Assembly (NCBI RefSeq): GCF_005239225.2
Contig: NC_133299.1
Span: forward strand, 7,940,967-8,004,966
DNA from: Populus alba
Taxonomy: Eukaryota; Streptophyta; Magnoliopsida; Malpighiales; Salicaceae
Length of the DNA stretch: 64,000 nt
Reading direction: 5' to 3'
Positions within the stretch are counted from its first letter, which is position 1; every line of letters begins with the position of its first letter. The translations under genes and the position numbers were made by a program. Under the pieces are notes generated by a model. It had not been told where the DNA came from and made no database searches. It saw only the letters and a list, made by a program, of their open reading frames with translations. This document shows positions 33,967 to 47,265 of this stretch, one piece after another.

Positions 33967-35850
33967 GTGAGTTTATTTTATTTTGATCATTCAAGTTTTC
34001 TTTTTTCAATAATTAACTGAAAATAATTTAATATATCATCTTTTTACTATTTTAAAATAATATGCCATTCTCTAATATATTTCTTCCGTAAAGATCCAAG
34101 CTTCTTACGTGTTGGTTTTTTTAAATAAATATTTCTAGTAAAAAAATGATTTAATTATAAATTTAAAATTTAAACAATAGTGGTTGTTTTTAAAAATATT
34201 TTTTACTTAAAAATATATTAAAATAATATTTTTTTATTTTTTTAAAATTATTTCTAATATCAAAAAATTAAAATAATCTAAAAAGTATAAAAAGATATTT
34301 TAAAATAAAAAATTATTTTTTTATAACACATCATTTAAAATATAATTCCAAACAAAGTTTTAATATAACATAATTTCATTTTGCTTTGATTTTTTTTATT
34401 TTTGTTTATTTTTAGATACACAATAGTAGTGTTTAAGGTTATATCTACTTGAAAATATTGTTGTGTAGTTGTTTTCTAAAGTACTTTTTATACAAAAATA
34501 TATTAAAATATTTTTTTAAAAAATTATTTTTAAAATCAATATAAAACGATCTAAAATAAAAATTAATTAATTTAAAAAACATGAGTTGGCCGAAACGGGC
34601 ACTTCAAATGGCAATGACATTGAATTTTGCCTTGAAATTGCCAAAATGCTAAAATATTGATTAATCAAACTTTGCTATTGTTATTATTATTAATATTATT
34701 ACTCTGTTATATATTATTTTGAGAAGAAAACTTTGCCATTATTAGAACATATATAATTAAATAGTGATCTTTTATTAATTATTTTTTAGGATTAACTGTA
34801 AGGATATTTTTAATATTTTTTATGAGTCATTGATTTTATTTTCTCTTTTCATATTTATATTTATTTTAATTAACTCAAAAAACTAACCCAAAAAATATTT
34901 ATTATACAGGACCGATCAAGATAAAATAAAAAAAAAAATAAATAACAAAATGGAATTTTAGCAATGTTTCACGTGAACGCATAAGCCAAAACAAATTTGT
35001 AATTGAACTTGTCAGTTTGATTAGCCATGAGATTGTAATAAATTATATATCATTTTATATCTATTTTTATTTAGAGAAAATAAAAAAGCTTAAAATTCAA
35101 AAATATATTTTTCTCGAGTCAGCCTTTATAATATAAATCAAATTGTTTTGGCCGAGGTAAAAAATAAGTTTTAAGTCATCTCGGATCAAAACCATCATTT
35201 TCATTAAAAGAAAATGAGACCACCAGAATAATAAAGGTTAAATTGTGTGTTGTTGACTGAGGTAAGTTAAAACCATTATTTTCAATAAAAGAAAAAAAAA
35301 CAGGTCCACTAAATACATACTGTCAAAAGAAAATTTTTTGGAGTTTGAAATGAATTTTTCAATAATCAAAATTCATTTTTAGCGATTGAAATAGGTATTT
35401 TTGAAATTTCCAACGAAGTTCAAAGGTATTTTGGTACTTTTCCTGTCTAGTGGCATTAAGGTAAATTCAAGGGCTTCTAGGGTATTTTTTAATTTTACTT
35501 TTGTACATGTATTGCACTATTTTTATTTTTATTTTGTATTTTGTATACCCTAAACAAATAAATAAAAATTGACGATGCAAGTTCAACGCTTGAATTCACC
35601 TGTCATTGCGTTGCGTGTGGGTCTAATAGCTAATTTTTCATTGTCAATGTGGGTCCAACACCCATTTTTTGTATTTAATTTAATAAAACTAAAATGATAA
35701 TAAAAATTATTCATGTATTAATTATTCCTATTAATTGATAATTAACTCAAATATGGTATGGCCTATTATCAAACCTTTTTTTTATATATGTTTAATATCT
35801 AATAATAATATCAATTGATATTTGATTTTGAATTAAATGTCTTTATTAAT
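33967..35850. other. AT-rich intergenic DNA; no gene seen
   Basis: Very AT-rich, with dispersed repeat fragments around 34180-34340 and 34440-34590 like the one at 13555. No supported open frame. Confidence 0.5.
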
Positions 35851-36780
35851 TATTAGAGACCAGGATGTAATGGTCTAAAATTAAACCATGTCCTTTGAAT
35901 GTTATTTATTTAGTTGATCATGCACCTTCGAGCCTTATATTAAATAATCATATCATTCGTTAAAAGACTCGAGATGGAATGGTCTCACAATAGACCCTGT
36001 CTTTCGAATGTTAATTAACATATTATAAGGTTAGTTAATATAGTCCATCAAATAACTCAAGATGGTAAGGTCTAATATCGGGTCCTATCCTTTGAATGTC
36101 GTTTTGTGGATAAGGACAATACCTAGACTACATATTAATTTAGGCAGACCACATTAAAACACATTTATCTTTGAAAATAAATGACAATACAGCTTACCTT
36201 AAATAAGATAGATAGAGTAATTGTTATCTTTTATATTATATAATCAATTCCTTACCTAAAATCTCTTAAGACTAATTATGGTTCTTAGTTACTATAAAAT
36301 TAGGTGGCGATTTTTTTTTTTCTATATATTTTTTGTTTTCACACAAAATCAGCTCATTGCAACATTTATTGAAGTGCGATAAAATAGCGACTCCATTGAT
36401 GATTTCAAGGGCTAAGCTTTGTTTGTTATTTTTCAATGATAATGCATTTTATTGTGTTTATTTGATTATCGCACGCATCCATATGCATTGTTTTTATCAG
36501 ACATAGAATTTTGAAAATGCACACTCAACACAATGTTTGCATTATGACATGACCAAATCTTTAGGATTGGGAGGGGAAGTAGCGGTGCCTCAATGGTCTT
36601 TGGTTTAGGTAACATACATGAAACCACCAGTTTTCGTTGAAAGTCTACTCGGATGTGATTAGTATGCCAATGTGGTTTTGCCTTGGCCTATGCTTTCTTA
36701 CTTTATAAACCTCGATTCAACACATTAAGGTTGTTAATCGGGCAATGGAAAACCCTTTTTAGACAAGTTTAGATAACAAA
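35850..36780 (+). mobile_element. Tat/Ogre-like LTR and 5' leader relic
   Basis: Near 36302-36420 the sequence AGGTGGCGATTTTTT, then TTTTCACACAAAATC, then AATAGCGACTCCATTGATGA resembles the LTR end and the GGCGACTCC-type primer-binding site of Tat/Ogre gypsy elements, followed by the usual AAGGGCTAAGCTTTG leader. Inside the presumed LTR, three related segments (starting about 35856, 35966 and 36055) share GAGATGG-AATGGTCT and CCTTTGAATGTTA. No protein domain is left. The assignment rests on remembered motif patterns. Confidence 0.5.
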
Positions 36781-38071
36781 CTTACTCATGTGCACATATT
36801 GACTAGAATCTTCCTTTATGATGTTTCCTTGTAATATCATCACTCGTGCATTTGACATCACAAATAAGCTACTCGTTATTATTAATGCTAATAAAATGAG
36901 TGCTCGAGAATATACACGTTTTCCTTGATAAATCTCAAGCATTTTTTTGAACCTCTTGCTTTGAAACCCCAACGTAGAAAGTCACCTCATCATGTACCTT
37001 CAATAATTACAAATCTCACCTGCTAAACAAAGTAAACCATCGTTACCCTGGGAATTGTACGAAATTCAAAAACAAATTTGTTTTAAGCTTACATTGGATA
37101 AATTTTAGTTTTCAAAATGCAAGAATTGAGATTTCAAGAAATTCATTTAAGCCATAAATAGCCTAGTTTTTAGCTAACGTTTCTTTATTAGCCTTTACCA
37201 TGTCAATGATCAACAAATTGCTTTAATGCATCTCAACAAGGATTCAGGAAAACAAGGGAAGAATCTAGTAGATCTAGGTGATATGATTCCAATGGTGGTG
37301 GTGGTGGTGTTAGTCGTTAACAACTAGGAAGAGAGAATCGGGGGCTTGAAGTTTTGGTTGGTTGAACCCGTTGAAGGTTTCACTAGCTTTTTTCGGCAAT
37401 ATAAGGAGTCAACGACGATGAGGATAATCAAGGGTTTTCTCGCTAGGTGGAGAGGAGTCTATATGTGGTGATCTGGCAGCGTGAGATGGCCAGAGTTTAG
37501 AGATCTAAGGAGAGAGAGAATCGTCGGCCAGCAAAGAAAGAGTTTGAGGTTTGCTGAGGTGCAAGGGCAAGCATGGTAATCCAGTGCACGTAGAGCTTAT
37601 GAACTAATGTATCTCCTCTGATTTGATTTCATGGTCGTGATTGGCTTGACCTGACAGTTTTAATTGACTCTGTTTGCTTGAGTGTTGTAAGATGCACTAG
37701 ATGTTTGGTGTTTAGGGTACCACGGTAGGCTAGGATCAAAGGTCTAATTTTTTAACTGTTAAGATCTATTTGGGTTATAATCTAGTATAATAAGCCTTAT
37801 TTAGATAACATAGTTGGGGAATAATTTCTATTAAATCTAACAATCAAGATATTTTTGAATTACTTTTTTTAAATCAATATCTTACTTGAGTGAACAAAAA
37901 CAAAAAAGAAAGACATGAATAGTTTTTAAATAAAAATAATATTTTAAAAAATAACCTCAATCTCCAGGACACAAAACTTCTTAATGCACAAACACTAATT
38001 AAAAGTTAAAACCGAGAATGGCCGAACTGCAGGGCTCTCTTCTGCCCTTTCATTATTTTCAGTACCCTGCC
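36781..38071. other. no gene seen
   Basis: May still contain decayed retroelement leader sequence. A (GGT)n run at about 37293-37310 and a purine-rich stretch at 37500-37550 are the only notable features. Confidence 0.45.
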
Positions 38072-38432
38072 CCAGCAACAAGGGATGAATATCTACCTCT
38101 TACGGTACGCATCTCTCTTTGAAGGACATAACAGTAATTACAGATTCCTATATTCCCCAATAAGAACACAGTGTCTCGACATGGTGGAGAACAGTCTCTT
38201 CTTACAAGGACAAGGCTCGTGCCCCAGTTTCCAGGATTGTTAGACTCGTTAAACAAGCTGGTGATCCATATTCCTCAGGAAAGAACCTCAAGCGTGCCCA
38301 AATAAGCAGCCTAGTCAAGAACAACATAGCTGGTAACAAGTTACCACCAAACTCTAATGGCATTCACTTTGTTTTAACTGCTAAAAGAAGTGAATGTGGG
38401 GAAATTTTGAAATCTGTAAATTCCTGTGGTTT
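38072..38432 (+). pseudogene. EXORDIUM-like (PHI-1 family) gene fragment
   Basis: Plus strand. A first part in one frame resembles the I-N-I-Y-L-L-x-Y region (family: L-x-W-Y-G-x-F). After a frame change the sequence reads V-S-T-W-W-R-T-V-S-S-Y-K-D, then D-P-Y-S-S-G-K-N-L-K-R-A-Q-I, then N-S-N-G-I-H-F-V-L-T-A and S-C-G-F-H-D with TGA at about 38430. These correspond in order to the central part of cell-wall EXORDIUM/phosphate-induced proteins. The signal peptide, the conserved A-W-P-F/P-Y-A-W-V-G-N part and an intact frame are missing, so it is a pseudogene relic. Family identification is by remembered motifs. Confidence 0.6.
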
Positions 38433-39108
38433 CCATGATTGAGCTCTGGTGACCCGTGTGGGGAAATTTTGCCAATAAAATGTCACTATTTTCACAAGGA
38501 AATAAGAACTGCAATAATACATAGCACATTCGAGTAAAATAGGAGATGCCACATCTACTAAAAGCTGAATCGGCTTCTCTTTCAGTCTTCTCATATCAAC
38601 AAATTTGCTGGCATGGACCTGTTTTGATTTCCATAACTAGAGAACTTGCTTTCGTGTGTACTGATATGCAGAAGGTCAAAACCTAGTAGCCATCATGCCG
38701 TATCTTTTGCTTAGAAAGAAACAAACAGGCGAGGAACTAATTATGCACCATATATATATATATATATATAGTAGTAAACCATCAACAAGACCCTTGTATC
38801 ACTATCTTGCCAAAACAATATCATTTCTTTCATTCTAGCATGTAAATTTCTCACATGTCCACTACAAAATGAGGGAAGATTCCCATTATTAACCTCATCA
38901 AGGGTTATTGCTGCTTTTTTGAAAAATGAGAGATGCCAGCTGGCGGGAAACCTCTAAGAATATTGTTCAGCAAAATAATGTCACTATTGATCGCATTATT
39001 CCACATCAAATGATTTAACATGCTGCAAAGCTAAAACGGAAAACCTTGTTCGATGCTTGAAATTTTGGGAAATCAATTCTCAGAAGCTGGAAACTCTTTG
39101 CAACTTTG
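38433..39108. other. 3' flank of the fumarase gene; no other gene seen
   Basis: Should include the fumarase 3' UTR (minus strand). A short TA run is at 38748-38770. Confidence 0.5.
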
Positions 39109-39413
39109 TCAGTCAGTTGGCCCGATCATTTTTTCAGGGACTACGAGTGTATCAAATTCTTCACTGGTGAGCATTCTGAGTTTTAGAGCAGCTTCCTGCA
39201 GAGATAAATATTGTAAGGTACGATATTCAATCACTCCAAAACAACAAATGGATTGAGCATCATTAGTCTTAAACACTATTGACAGTACACAAAAATAGAA
39301 AAAACCCCATATTCAAGAATAATTTTCTTCACAAGAATGCACGTATGCCAATTCCAAGGAGATTAATGTTTTGGAATTTTATGTTCTTCCCAGCCAAGGG
39401 AGAGGGGGGGTTG

Positions 39414-39506
39414 ACATGAGTCTAAGAAGAGCAGACATCGTTACTCCCACAATATACAGTTTACATGAGTCTAAGAAGAGCAGACATCGTTACTCCCACA
39501 ATATAC
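39414..39506. repeat. 44-bp tandem duplication in the last fumarase intron
   Basis: ACATGAGTCTAAGAAGAGCA ... CACAATATAC occurs at 39414-39457 and again, identical, at 39463-39506, in the intron between exons 16 and 17. Perfect identity indicates a recent duplication or replication slippage. Confidence 0.9.
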
Positions 39507-42500
39507 GCACATCATAGGGCTTATAAACACTATATTGCAGAGTCACTAAGATGAGAAGAAACCATCACCTTCAGAGTACTTCCCTCCTTGTGGGCCAGCT
39601 TGGCAACTGCCGCAGCATTGTCATAACCAATTTTCTAGAATAAAAATGGAAACGTGAGTTAATATTCCAAACACAAAATCAGGAGAATGGAAATATGGAC
39701 ATGGTATAGAGACTTACAGGGTTCAATGATGTGACAAGCATCAGCGACTGCAGGGTCACACAAATTGTCAATAACGATAAAACATGATCAAAAAGCTTTC
39801 AGATACATCAAATGCAAATAAAGTTTCTGTAGTTATCAAGAACTGACCTCATGCAGTAATTTCGAAATTCTTTCCCTATTGGCTTGAATACCCCTCACAC
39901 AGTTCTTTTCAAAGGAAGCAGATGCATCACCAAGCAACCTTATTGACTGCCAGAAAAAGGTCAAACACACTTGTTTAGTAAAACAGCCACGCTCAGTCTT
40001 CCCAACCAAGAGTAAAAAACAACAGCAGAGTAAAGTGTGACCAATCAGTAATACAGCATAGCCAAACAGTCAGCATCCTAATATCAGCCAAGAAAATGCT
40101 ATTTGATTACGAATACTATTAGGGTCCACCATAAGACTTCTAAGATCTCAGTGCATGCATCAAAAGATGCCCGATGAGAGGGAACTCATGCATCATAATG
40201 AACCTGGAGTATTGGAAACTAAAATTCTAAAACAAAATTTCTCACAAACCTGATTGAATTCAAATTCCTCGATTTAGTTTCAACCACTTTCATGTTAAAA
40301 CATTTAGCAAGAATAGGCATTTTTTTCCTACGTTCAGTAATCACCAGTAACTTCAAACTGAACCCACTATCCAAACAAACTGAAATACTTTACACAGACG
40401 AAAGAACCAACATATCAAAACTGATTTTTCCCTGAATCAAAGCAAGCTCAGGGTGGAACATCCAATGTTAAAGCACTCTTAAGTAACTTATTATTTGGAA
40501 CTTCAATAAAAATAACAAGTACATTACAGCGCCATTAACATACATGTAGGAGGCCACTAGCGATCATTGGCTTGAATACATTTAGTTCAAAGTGACCATT
40601 TGATCCACCAACTGTTATGGCAACATGATTTCCCATAACCTACAAAATGAAGAAAGGGCATTTTTTAACAATGACTTGATTGGTTCAGAGCAAACTTGCA
40701 GCTTATACATCAACAATGTGAATTTATAATCTGAATAGCTGCTTTCAGACAAGTTCTAAAGTGAATCATATGATATTGACAAGATGGAACTGACAGCACT
40801 AGAAATTTACCTGAGCACAGACCATTGTGAGAGCCTCACATTGGGTGGGATTAACCTTTCCCTGAAACAAGAAAAACTAAAAAATGACAACATTGCATCG
40901 CAATTAAATCTTCAAATGTGCTGATATGAATCAAAATTCTTCGGGTACCAAACAAACAAGGTGTGATGATTTACCGGCATTATACTACTTCCTGGCTCAT
41001 TTTCAGGAAGAATGAGTTCACCAAGACCACATCGTGGACCACTGCAAAAAAACATTGTTAAAACCACAAAAGCAAACCAAATATGTGAGAGCAGGGAGAA
41101 GTAGATTATACAACTTTGCACAGACCTTCCTAATAACCGTATGTCATTTGCAATCTTCATCAGAGAAGTAGCAACTGTGTTGAGTGCTCCACTAGTTTCA
41201 ACAAAAGCATCATGTGCAGCCTGTAAAAAAAAACATACTGCTTTAGCATGCAAAAGTATTTTGCTCTCACTTAGGGTAGTGACATGTAAAATCGCACTAT
41301 TGCTCAAAAGAATTAAATCAAATGAGCAAAGTCCATTCTTACAACCTTAAATGAAATTGGACGGAAAAGAAGAAAAATCAAGTTATGAGGAGTTCAAAAA
41401 CCAACCAAAGCTTCAAACTTGTTTTCCGCTGTGACAAATGGCAGGTTTGTTTCCTCAGCCACTGCTGAAGCTATCTTTACATCAACCCTAGATGGAAAGA
41501 AACAAATGATAACTGTCAAAGAACAGACATGCCTCGACCTAAATAATTCTTAGAAATGGTCCATAGATATCCATGTATAAATTCCAAGAGTTTTCAAAAC
41601 ACTGGTTCTCCCACTGATTTGACTATTTTCTTACAGATAATAAAACATAAAATTGATAACATTATTGGAGAATAGGAAAAAGGTGCTGCAAAAGACTTGA
41701 GATTCTTTTCTCTTTGGGGCTAAAATGGGAGAGAAACCTTCAGTCCATCAAAGAAAAATAAAGCAGGAAGAAACGAATCAAACTGAATTCCTGCCTTATG
41801 GGGTGATAAGAATCACAAATAAAACAGGCTGAAGGAAGCAATTTTTGTTTTCAAGAAAAGAATGCCTAGAAAATAAAATTTTCACCCATGATGCTTTACA
41901 TACCCTTTCTTTGTGTTCAATCCACAGCAGTTCCACCTTGTGCAAGCTGCTCAAATAACATTCCCAGTACGTCATAAAATTTGAAGAGCAGAAAAGGGAG
42001 AAAAGAACAGTAGAATGGAAAATTTTATTTAATATATGTGTTTCCAACCTGATACATGTGGGGTTGTGTGCACATGACACGATCAATTCCATACTTCACC
42101 TGCAAACGAGGCAACAATCATCAGAAGCAAGCACGAACAAGAGAGAAATATGAACCAATAGTAGATCAGAAAAAAAAAATACAGAAATGATATATTACTT
42201 GTGTCGTGTAGCCACTAAACTCTTGCCCAAGTGTCAATGGTGTTGCATCTTGAGTGTGCGTGCGCCCAATTTTAACAATATCTTTGAATTCAACTGACTG
42301 GTTGGAACCAACAAGCAATATTAGTCCAGGTACAGTAGTTACAGCAATATACATGCAAGAAAAAATGTGCAGATTATTGGAAATGTAAATGCAAAAGCTC
42401 ATCTCAGAATGGAGACATTAAAGCTTTACCTTCCACACGACTACACACAATTTGAAAAATTTGATCAAGAACATTTACTAAAGCACAAATTTTTTGAAAA

Positions 42501-42924
42501 TTTGAACTGTAAAATTTCATAATGCATCTATAAAATATATCTAGGAAATGGCAGATTCAACGAAAGCATGTGTGTATAAAAATGTGCTAAGCCATCTTCT
42601 GGCATTAAGAAGGCATTTGAGGGCAAGCAAAACAAACATCATAATTGCTACGGTCCATGGCCTATCAAGTTTCCCACCAACATGTAAGGCATTGATAAAG
42701 GAGCACAACACACATAGGCCCTAAATAATGAAGTAGAATATGCATAGATGTCATGTCCCACCATGTATCGAAAAGGCTTGATCAACATGCAGGAAAATAA
42801 AAGGAATTCCCAAATAAAAAAAAGGTCTATTAAATGCACTGAACACAAAGAAGCATTTCAATTCAGCAATTTTTCTATTTGCTTGCGCAAAACAATAAAC
42901 AAAATGTTTTCTTTATCAACCCCC

Positions 42925-42968
42925 TCCCCCCCCCCCCAAAAAAAAAAAAAAAGAAAAGAAAAGAAAAA
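42925..42968. repeat. poly-C/poly-A simple sequence in fumarase intron 5
   Basis: A CCCCCTCCCCCCCCCCCC run followed by a long A-rich AAAAGAAAAG tract. On the gene strand this is a T-rich then G-rich stretch a few bases downstream of the exon 5 donor at 42979. Confidence 0.8.
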
Positions 42969-45174
42969 CAAAGTCAAACCTTTGAATGGAGTGTCAAGTG
43001 CAAAGTTTTCAATTTTGGGATTAATCTTGAATTTATCTCCGTTGCAGCTGCAATATGCATTACCTAAATAAGAAAAAGATACAGCTGATAAGACTGCAAG
43101 AAATCAGTTCATGATACATTAAGTTATCGATTCAAATAGAAAATTTTTAAAAACAGTAAGACCTATAAGTTTGACACTCAAAGAGTAAACCATGCTTACA
43201 GTTGGAAACGTGTCGTTAGAAGATTGTGATCTGTTCACATGGTCATTAGGGTGCACAAACTTTTCCCCATGCTTATGCCCAAGGATCTCAGCTGCTCTAT
43301 TGGCAATAACCTGGAAAGTGCATCGCACAAGCCAGAATTTTTAGGGCATTCAGTATTCGATTAATCAAAGCAAGTCTAATTTGCAGTGCTTTCAATTATC
43401 ACCCAACTTCCATCTTGTTTCTGTTCCTTCACTTGGTTACAGGATGAATCTTAAGAACATTCTTTGGGAGCATCAAAACCAATATAGAAAGGATGTGTTT
43501 TGAATTCTTACCAGTGGTATGTACCTATATGTGTAGTTCACACATACAATGAACCGTACCCTGAAGTGCAGGATCATTTGGTATGCTATCTATTCAATTT
43601 TAAACATGACTAAAAACCAGATTGCAGCCACATATCAGACATACTTGAATGGTGAAGAGAATAAACATCTAATTCCCTTCCGTTTAGATATCTCAAATGA
43701 TATGTCAGTTAGATTTCAGAGCAGAGGAAGCCTTTGGTTAAATTTTAATTGTGTGAACAAAAACAAGAAAAACTCAGTTTATTTACTTAGGTCAGATCAA
43801 GAATAAGCACCAACTGAGGGAGAAATCTCAAGGTTACAATTTACAAAATAACAGATACAGGGTGAACATAACACAAAAAATTTCCAAGGAACAACCTCCA
43901 TCAGAAATTTCAATTTTATTCACCATTAGCATGCAAAACACAACATTACATCGGTTAAACACTATGGTTTTGGTTACCAAATTTATTGAATATCTCAAAC
44001 AATCAAGCCTCTACAGATCCTACAATTTAACCCTCTGTTGAACCAGATGTGGAAATCCTAAATCACAATTCACAAGATGAGAGTAGAGTCAAAGCCCCAT
44101 CGCACCTTTTTTCCCAGAGGATAATAATTTAACCATTGTTCACATCAAATAAAGAAATGCCATAGCTTCCACTTCCTTCCCCTCTTTTTATTGAAGAAAC
44201 AGAAAGTAAGATGCAAAGGCGCTGACCTCATTAGCATTCATGTTACTTTGAGTACCACTGCCAGTCTGCCACACAACCAGTGGAAAATGATCGCTTAGCT
44301 TCCCTTCAGCTACCTCGTGGGCAGCTTGCATTATCGCTTTCCCTACGGAAGGATCAAGCCCATACTCTATATTCACCTGCCACAAAATAAATCAACTATG
44401 TTATTTTTTAATTTAAGCTAATGTAATCTCCACGAAAACCAATAATCTATACACTCCATCACACTGAGATTGACATATCATAATCCAAAAAATAAATAGC
44501 CACAAATTAACAATATATGCAGATGTTAATCTGAGATTACATTGAGATTTAACTTAAGTACTGTCATCAACTAAAAATATCGAATTCAAAATTAAATTTT
44601 TAAAAAAAGGATAAAGATTTAGGACTCTTAAAAGTGTGGGATAACTAATTAGTTTATATTAGCAGCTGAAACAATAGAAAGACATGAAAAAATCGCGTAA
44701 GAAATCAAATAAAATTAAAAAGAGATAGAGAGAGAGGGACCTTGGCAGCACATTTCTTGAGTATACCAAAGGCTCGAATGATAGGTTCGGGCATTCGCTC
44801 GCGATCGCCGCCTCTATCAAAATTCTGCAAAGATCTTTGCGTCTGAGCACCCCATAGCCTGAATTACTATTTATTGAAAACAACAAAGCAAGAAAATTAA
44901 TAAATGAATAAAGTGAAGTAAGAGGGGAAAAAAAACGAGTGATGGATAGATAGAATGACGAACTTATCAGAAGGGACACTAATGGGACCAAAAGTGTCTC
45001 TCTCCTCTCTGAAGGCAGTTGAATAAGACCTCAACCAGTTTCCATAACGCCAAGTCGTGGATCCTGTAGAGAGGCGCCGTGACACGATATACATCGCCAT
45101 TCCAATTTACTCAATCCCTCAATTGATTTGCAGAATGCGAAGATCGAGGAGATATCAAGCTCTTTTTTTGTGTA

Positions 45175-45192
45175 TATGTATAAATATCTAGA
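45175..45192 (-). promoter_or_regulatory. TATA-like element of the fumarase gene
   Basis: On the minus strand, GATATTTATACATATAC lies about 75-90 bases upstream of the ATG at 45100, a reasonable TATA position allowing a ~50-base 5' UTR. Inferred from sequence only. Confidence 0.4.
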
Positions 45193-46089
45193 GAGGAGAC
45201 GAGAGGAGAGGAGAACGGAATAAAAAGGCTGCTAGGAATGAAAAAGGCATTGATGGGGTTTTTTAGATTTAAAGGTTTCAATTCCGATAGCTGTTTTATT
45301 TTTTCAATTGAGATGAAATGTTTTAGTTTTAAAATGTTTCGATATTTAGGATTGTACTATTTATATATATATATATATAACAAATATAATTTAAATTTAA
45401 AATAAATTAATTATAAATTATATAATAGAAACACAATGTCAAACAAATATAATTTTAAAATTAAAATATTTTTAAATAGTCAAAATGAAATAGATCTTTA
45501 ACTTAAAGTAATTCAACTTAAATAAAATATCAAAATATTATGAAAAAAAATATTTTAACAAAAATATTTTAAATATAAAATCAGGTCAATGTTATCAAGT
45601 AGCTAATGAAATTTAAAGCATCCCTTGTTTTGCTCAAATTCCTACAAAGTATAACCATTAAAAAAAAACAACATGAATATAAACCATATATATTAGTGAA
45701 AAATCTAATTTTTTAAAAATTAATATCATTGTTAATGAAAATAATAATAATAATTTTTAATATTATTATTAATATCATTGCTATTGAAAATAGCAATGAA
45801 AAAGAGTTGTTTTATAATCGAGTGGTTTAATTAATGAAATTGAGTAAAGTTCAATTTGATTCAATGGCTTTTCAAGAGCGGAACGAAACATGTGGAATGA
45901 AACCGGAACATTTCGGCGGAATTTAGCTGAAAAATCCGGAACGGACCGAGATTTAAAATGAGATGAAATTTGTTCTGTTTTGTTCCGTTTTTTTAATTGA
46001 TATGGAATGTTTCGGCCATTCCGAACAGAACGGAACAGAATTAACAACCTTACTTTTACCTATATCATTGACTTTGGCTACGATTGTCA
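45193..46089. other. AT-rich intergenic DNA with GGAAC/GTTCC-rich stretch; no gene seen
   Basis: At about 45880-46040 the sequence carries repeated GGAAC/GTTCCG/ACGGAAC words in both orientations, suggesting a small dispersed repeat. The minus-strand open frame there (46047-45781) has no recognisable domain. Confidence 0.4.
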
Positions 46090-47265
46090 GTAAAGTCAAT
46101 TTTTTTAAAAAATAAAATATTTAAATATTACTAATTTGTAAAAATAAATATGTGCACAAGTTTATTTAATATAACTTGGTTAATTTTATTATTAAAAAAT
46201 AATTTAGCAACTTATAAAAATAATATTTAATTAAAAAAATTTAAGATGATATTATTTTATATTAAAATAACAATATATTAAATTGACTTGGAATAACCCA
46301 GGTTAAAGTGTCAAATTTATAACTCGAATTATGAGACTGTGATATTAATAACATTATAGAAACCAAATAAAAATAAATCATGAAGCTTAATTCACAATTA
46401 ACTCAATATTGGATAATAAAATTTAAAAATATACCTAAAAACATGATCCAATTTAACATGTTATACTTGCAATTCGGGTCATAAGATCAAAATAATTCCA
46501 TGAAAAGCAAATCAAAACAAATTGTGAATTACAATCCTTAACCAACTTAATATTGAAGGACGAGATTAAAAAAATTAATAAAAAATTAACATAAAAAATA
46601 ACTTGAGTCAATTCACGAAACGCATGACCCAAGTTATCAGACCAAGATAACCTTATAGAAAAAAAAAAAGACATGATTTAACTCGAATTAACCTCTCAAA
46701 TCCGCAACTCTAGTCTTAAGACCGAGATGACCTCACAGAGAGAGTCAAAATAAATTATAAAGCTCGATTCTCAATTGTCAGTGTCGGATATGATGTTGAA
46801 TGATGAAATTTATAAAAATATTAATTAAAAAAATAACATAAAAAGTAAATCAAGTCAATATGAGTTAACTATTAAACACTATTTTTGAGTCGTAAGACCA
46901 AGATAACCTAATAAAAAAACAAATCGAAACAAATCATGAAATATAATTCCTAATAAAACACAATATTAATTGATAAAATTAAAAAAAAAAAAGTCAATTA
47001 GAGAGAGAGAGACAGAGACAGAGTTAATTGAGCTAACTCATCAAACTCGCAATCTAGATCATGAGATCAGGACAACCCAATAAAAAACAAGTCTGACGTT
47101 GAAAGACTTGTGACTTGAGTCATTAGACTAATATAACCTCTTAGGACAAAAAAACATGATTTAATAAGGGTTAAAATGTCAAAACTCATGACATTCATCA
47201 TGAGATCAAGATATTCTCATAAAAAGCATATCAAAATGGATTATGAAACTCAAATTCCTAATTGA
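46090..47265 (-). repeat. AT-rich tandem array, ~170-bp-scale unit
   Basis: Repeated units contain AACTTGAGTCAA, then GACCCAAGTTATCAGACCAAG-like, then ATAACCTCAT and TTAATATTGAATGATAAAATT, at roughly 150-180 bp intervals. The array is interrupted by a MITE-like insertion (47266-48160) and resumes at 48161-48440. Confidence 0.7.

Larger units (their letters stand above)
39109..45100 (-). pseudogene. FUM1: mitochondrial fumarate hydratase (class II), frameshifted by a 7-nt deletion
   Basis: Seventeen minus-strand exons, every border GT-AG and every phase fitting: 45100-44964, 44858-44741, 44376-44227, 43310-43200, 43063-42980, 42297-42199, 42099-42049, 41946-41904, 41487-41406, 41220-41126, 41041-40975, 40861-40811, 40639-40544, 39946-39848, 39747-39718, 39634-39569, 39195-39109. 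Fumarase hydrates fumarate to malate in the TCA cycle. Visible are a basic/serine mitochondrial presequence (M-A-M-Y-I-V-S-R-R-L-S), [24 protein letters not shown] and the signature G-S-S-I-M-P-G-K-V-N-P split between exons 11 and 12. Exon 8 is 43 nt instead of the 50 required: seven bases are missing at about 41923/41924 in the G-G-T-A-V-G-T-G-L-N region, giving a TGA at 41919-41917 after about 259 codons. Without it the protein would be 490 aa, the normal length. Either a very young null allele/pseudogene or a sequence error. Confidence 0.9.
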
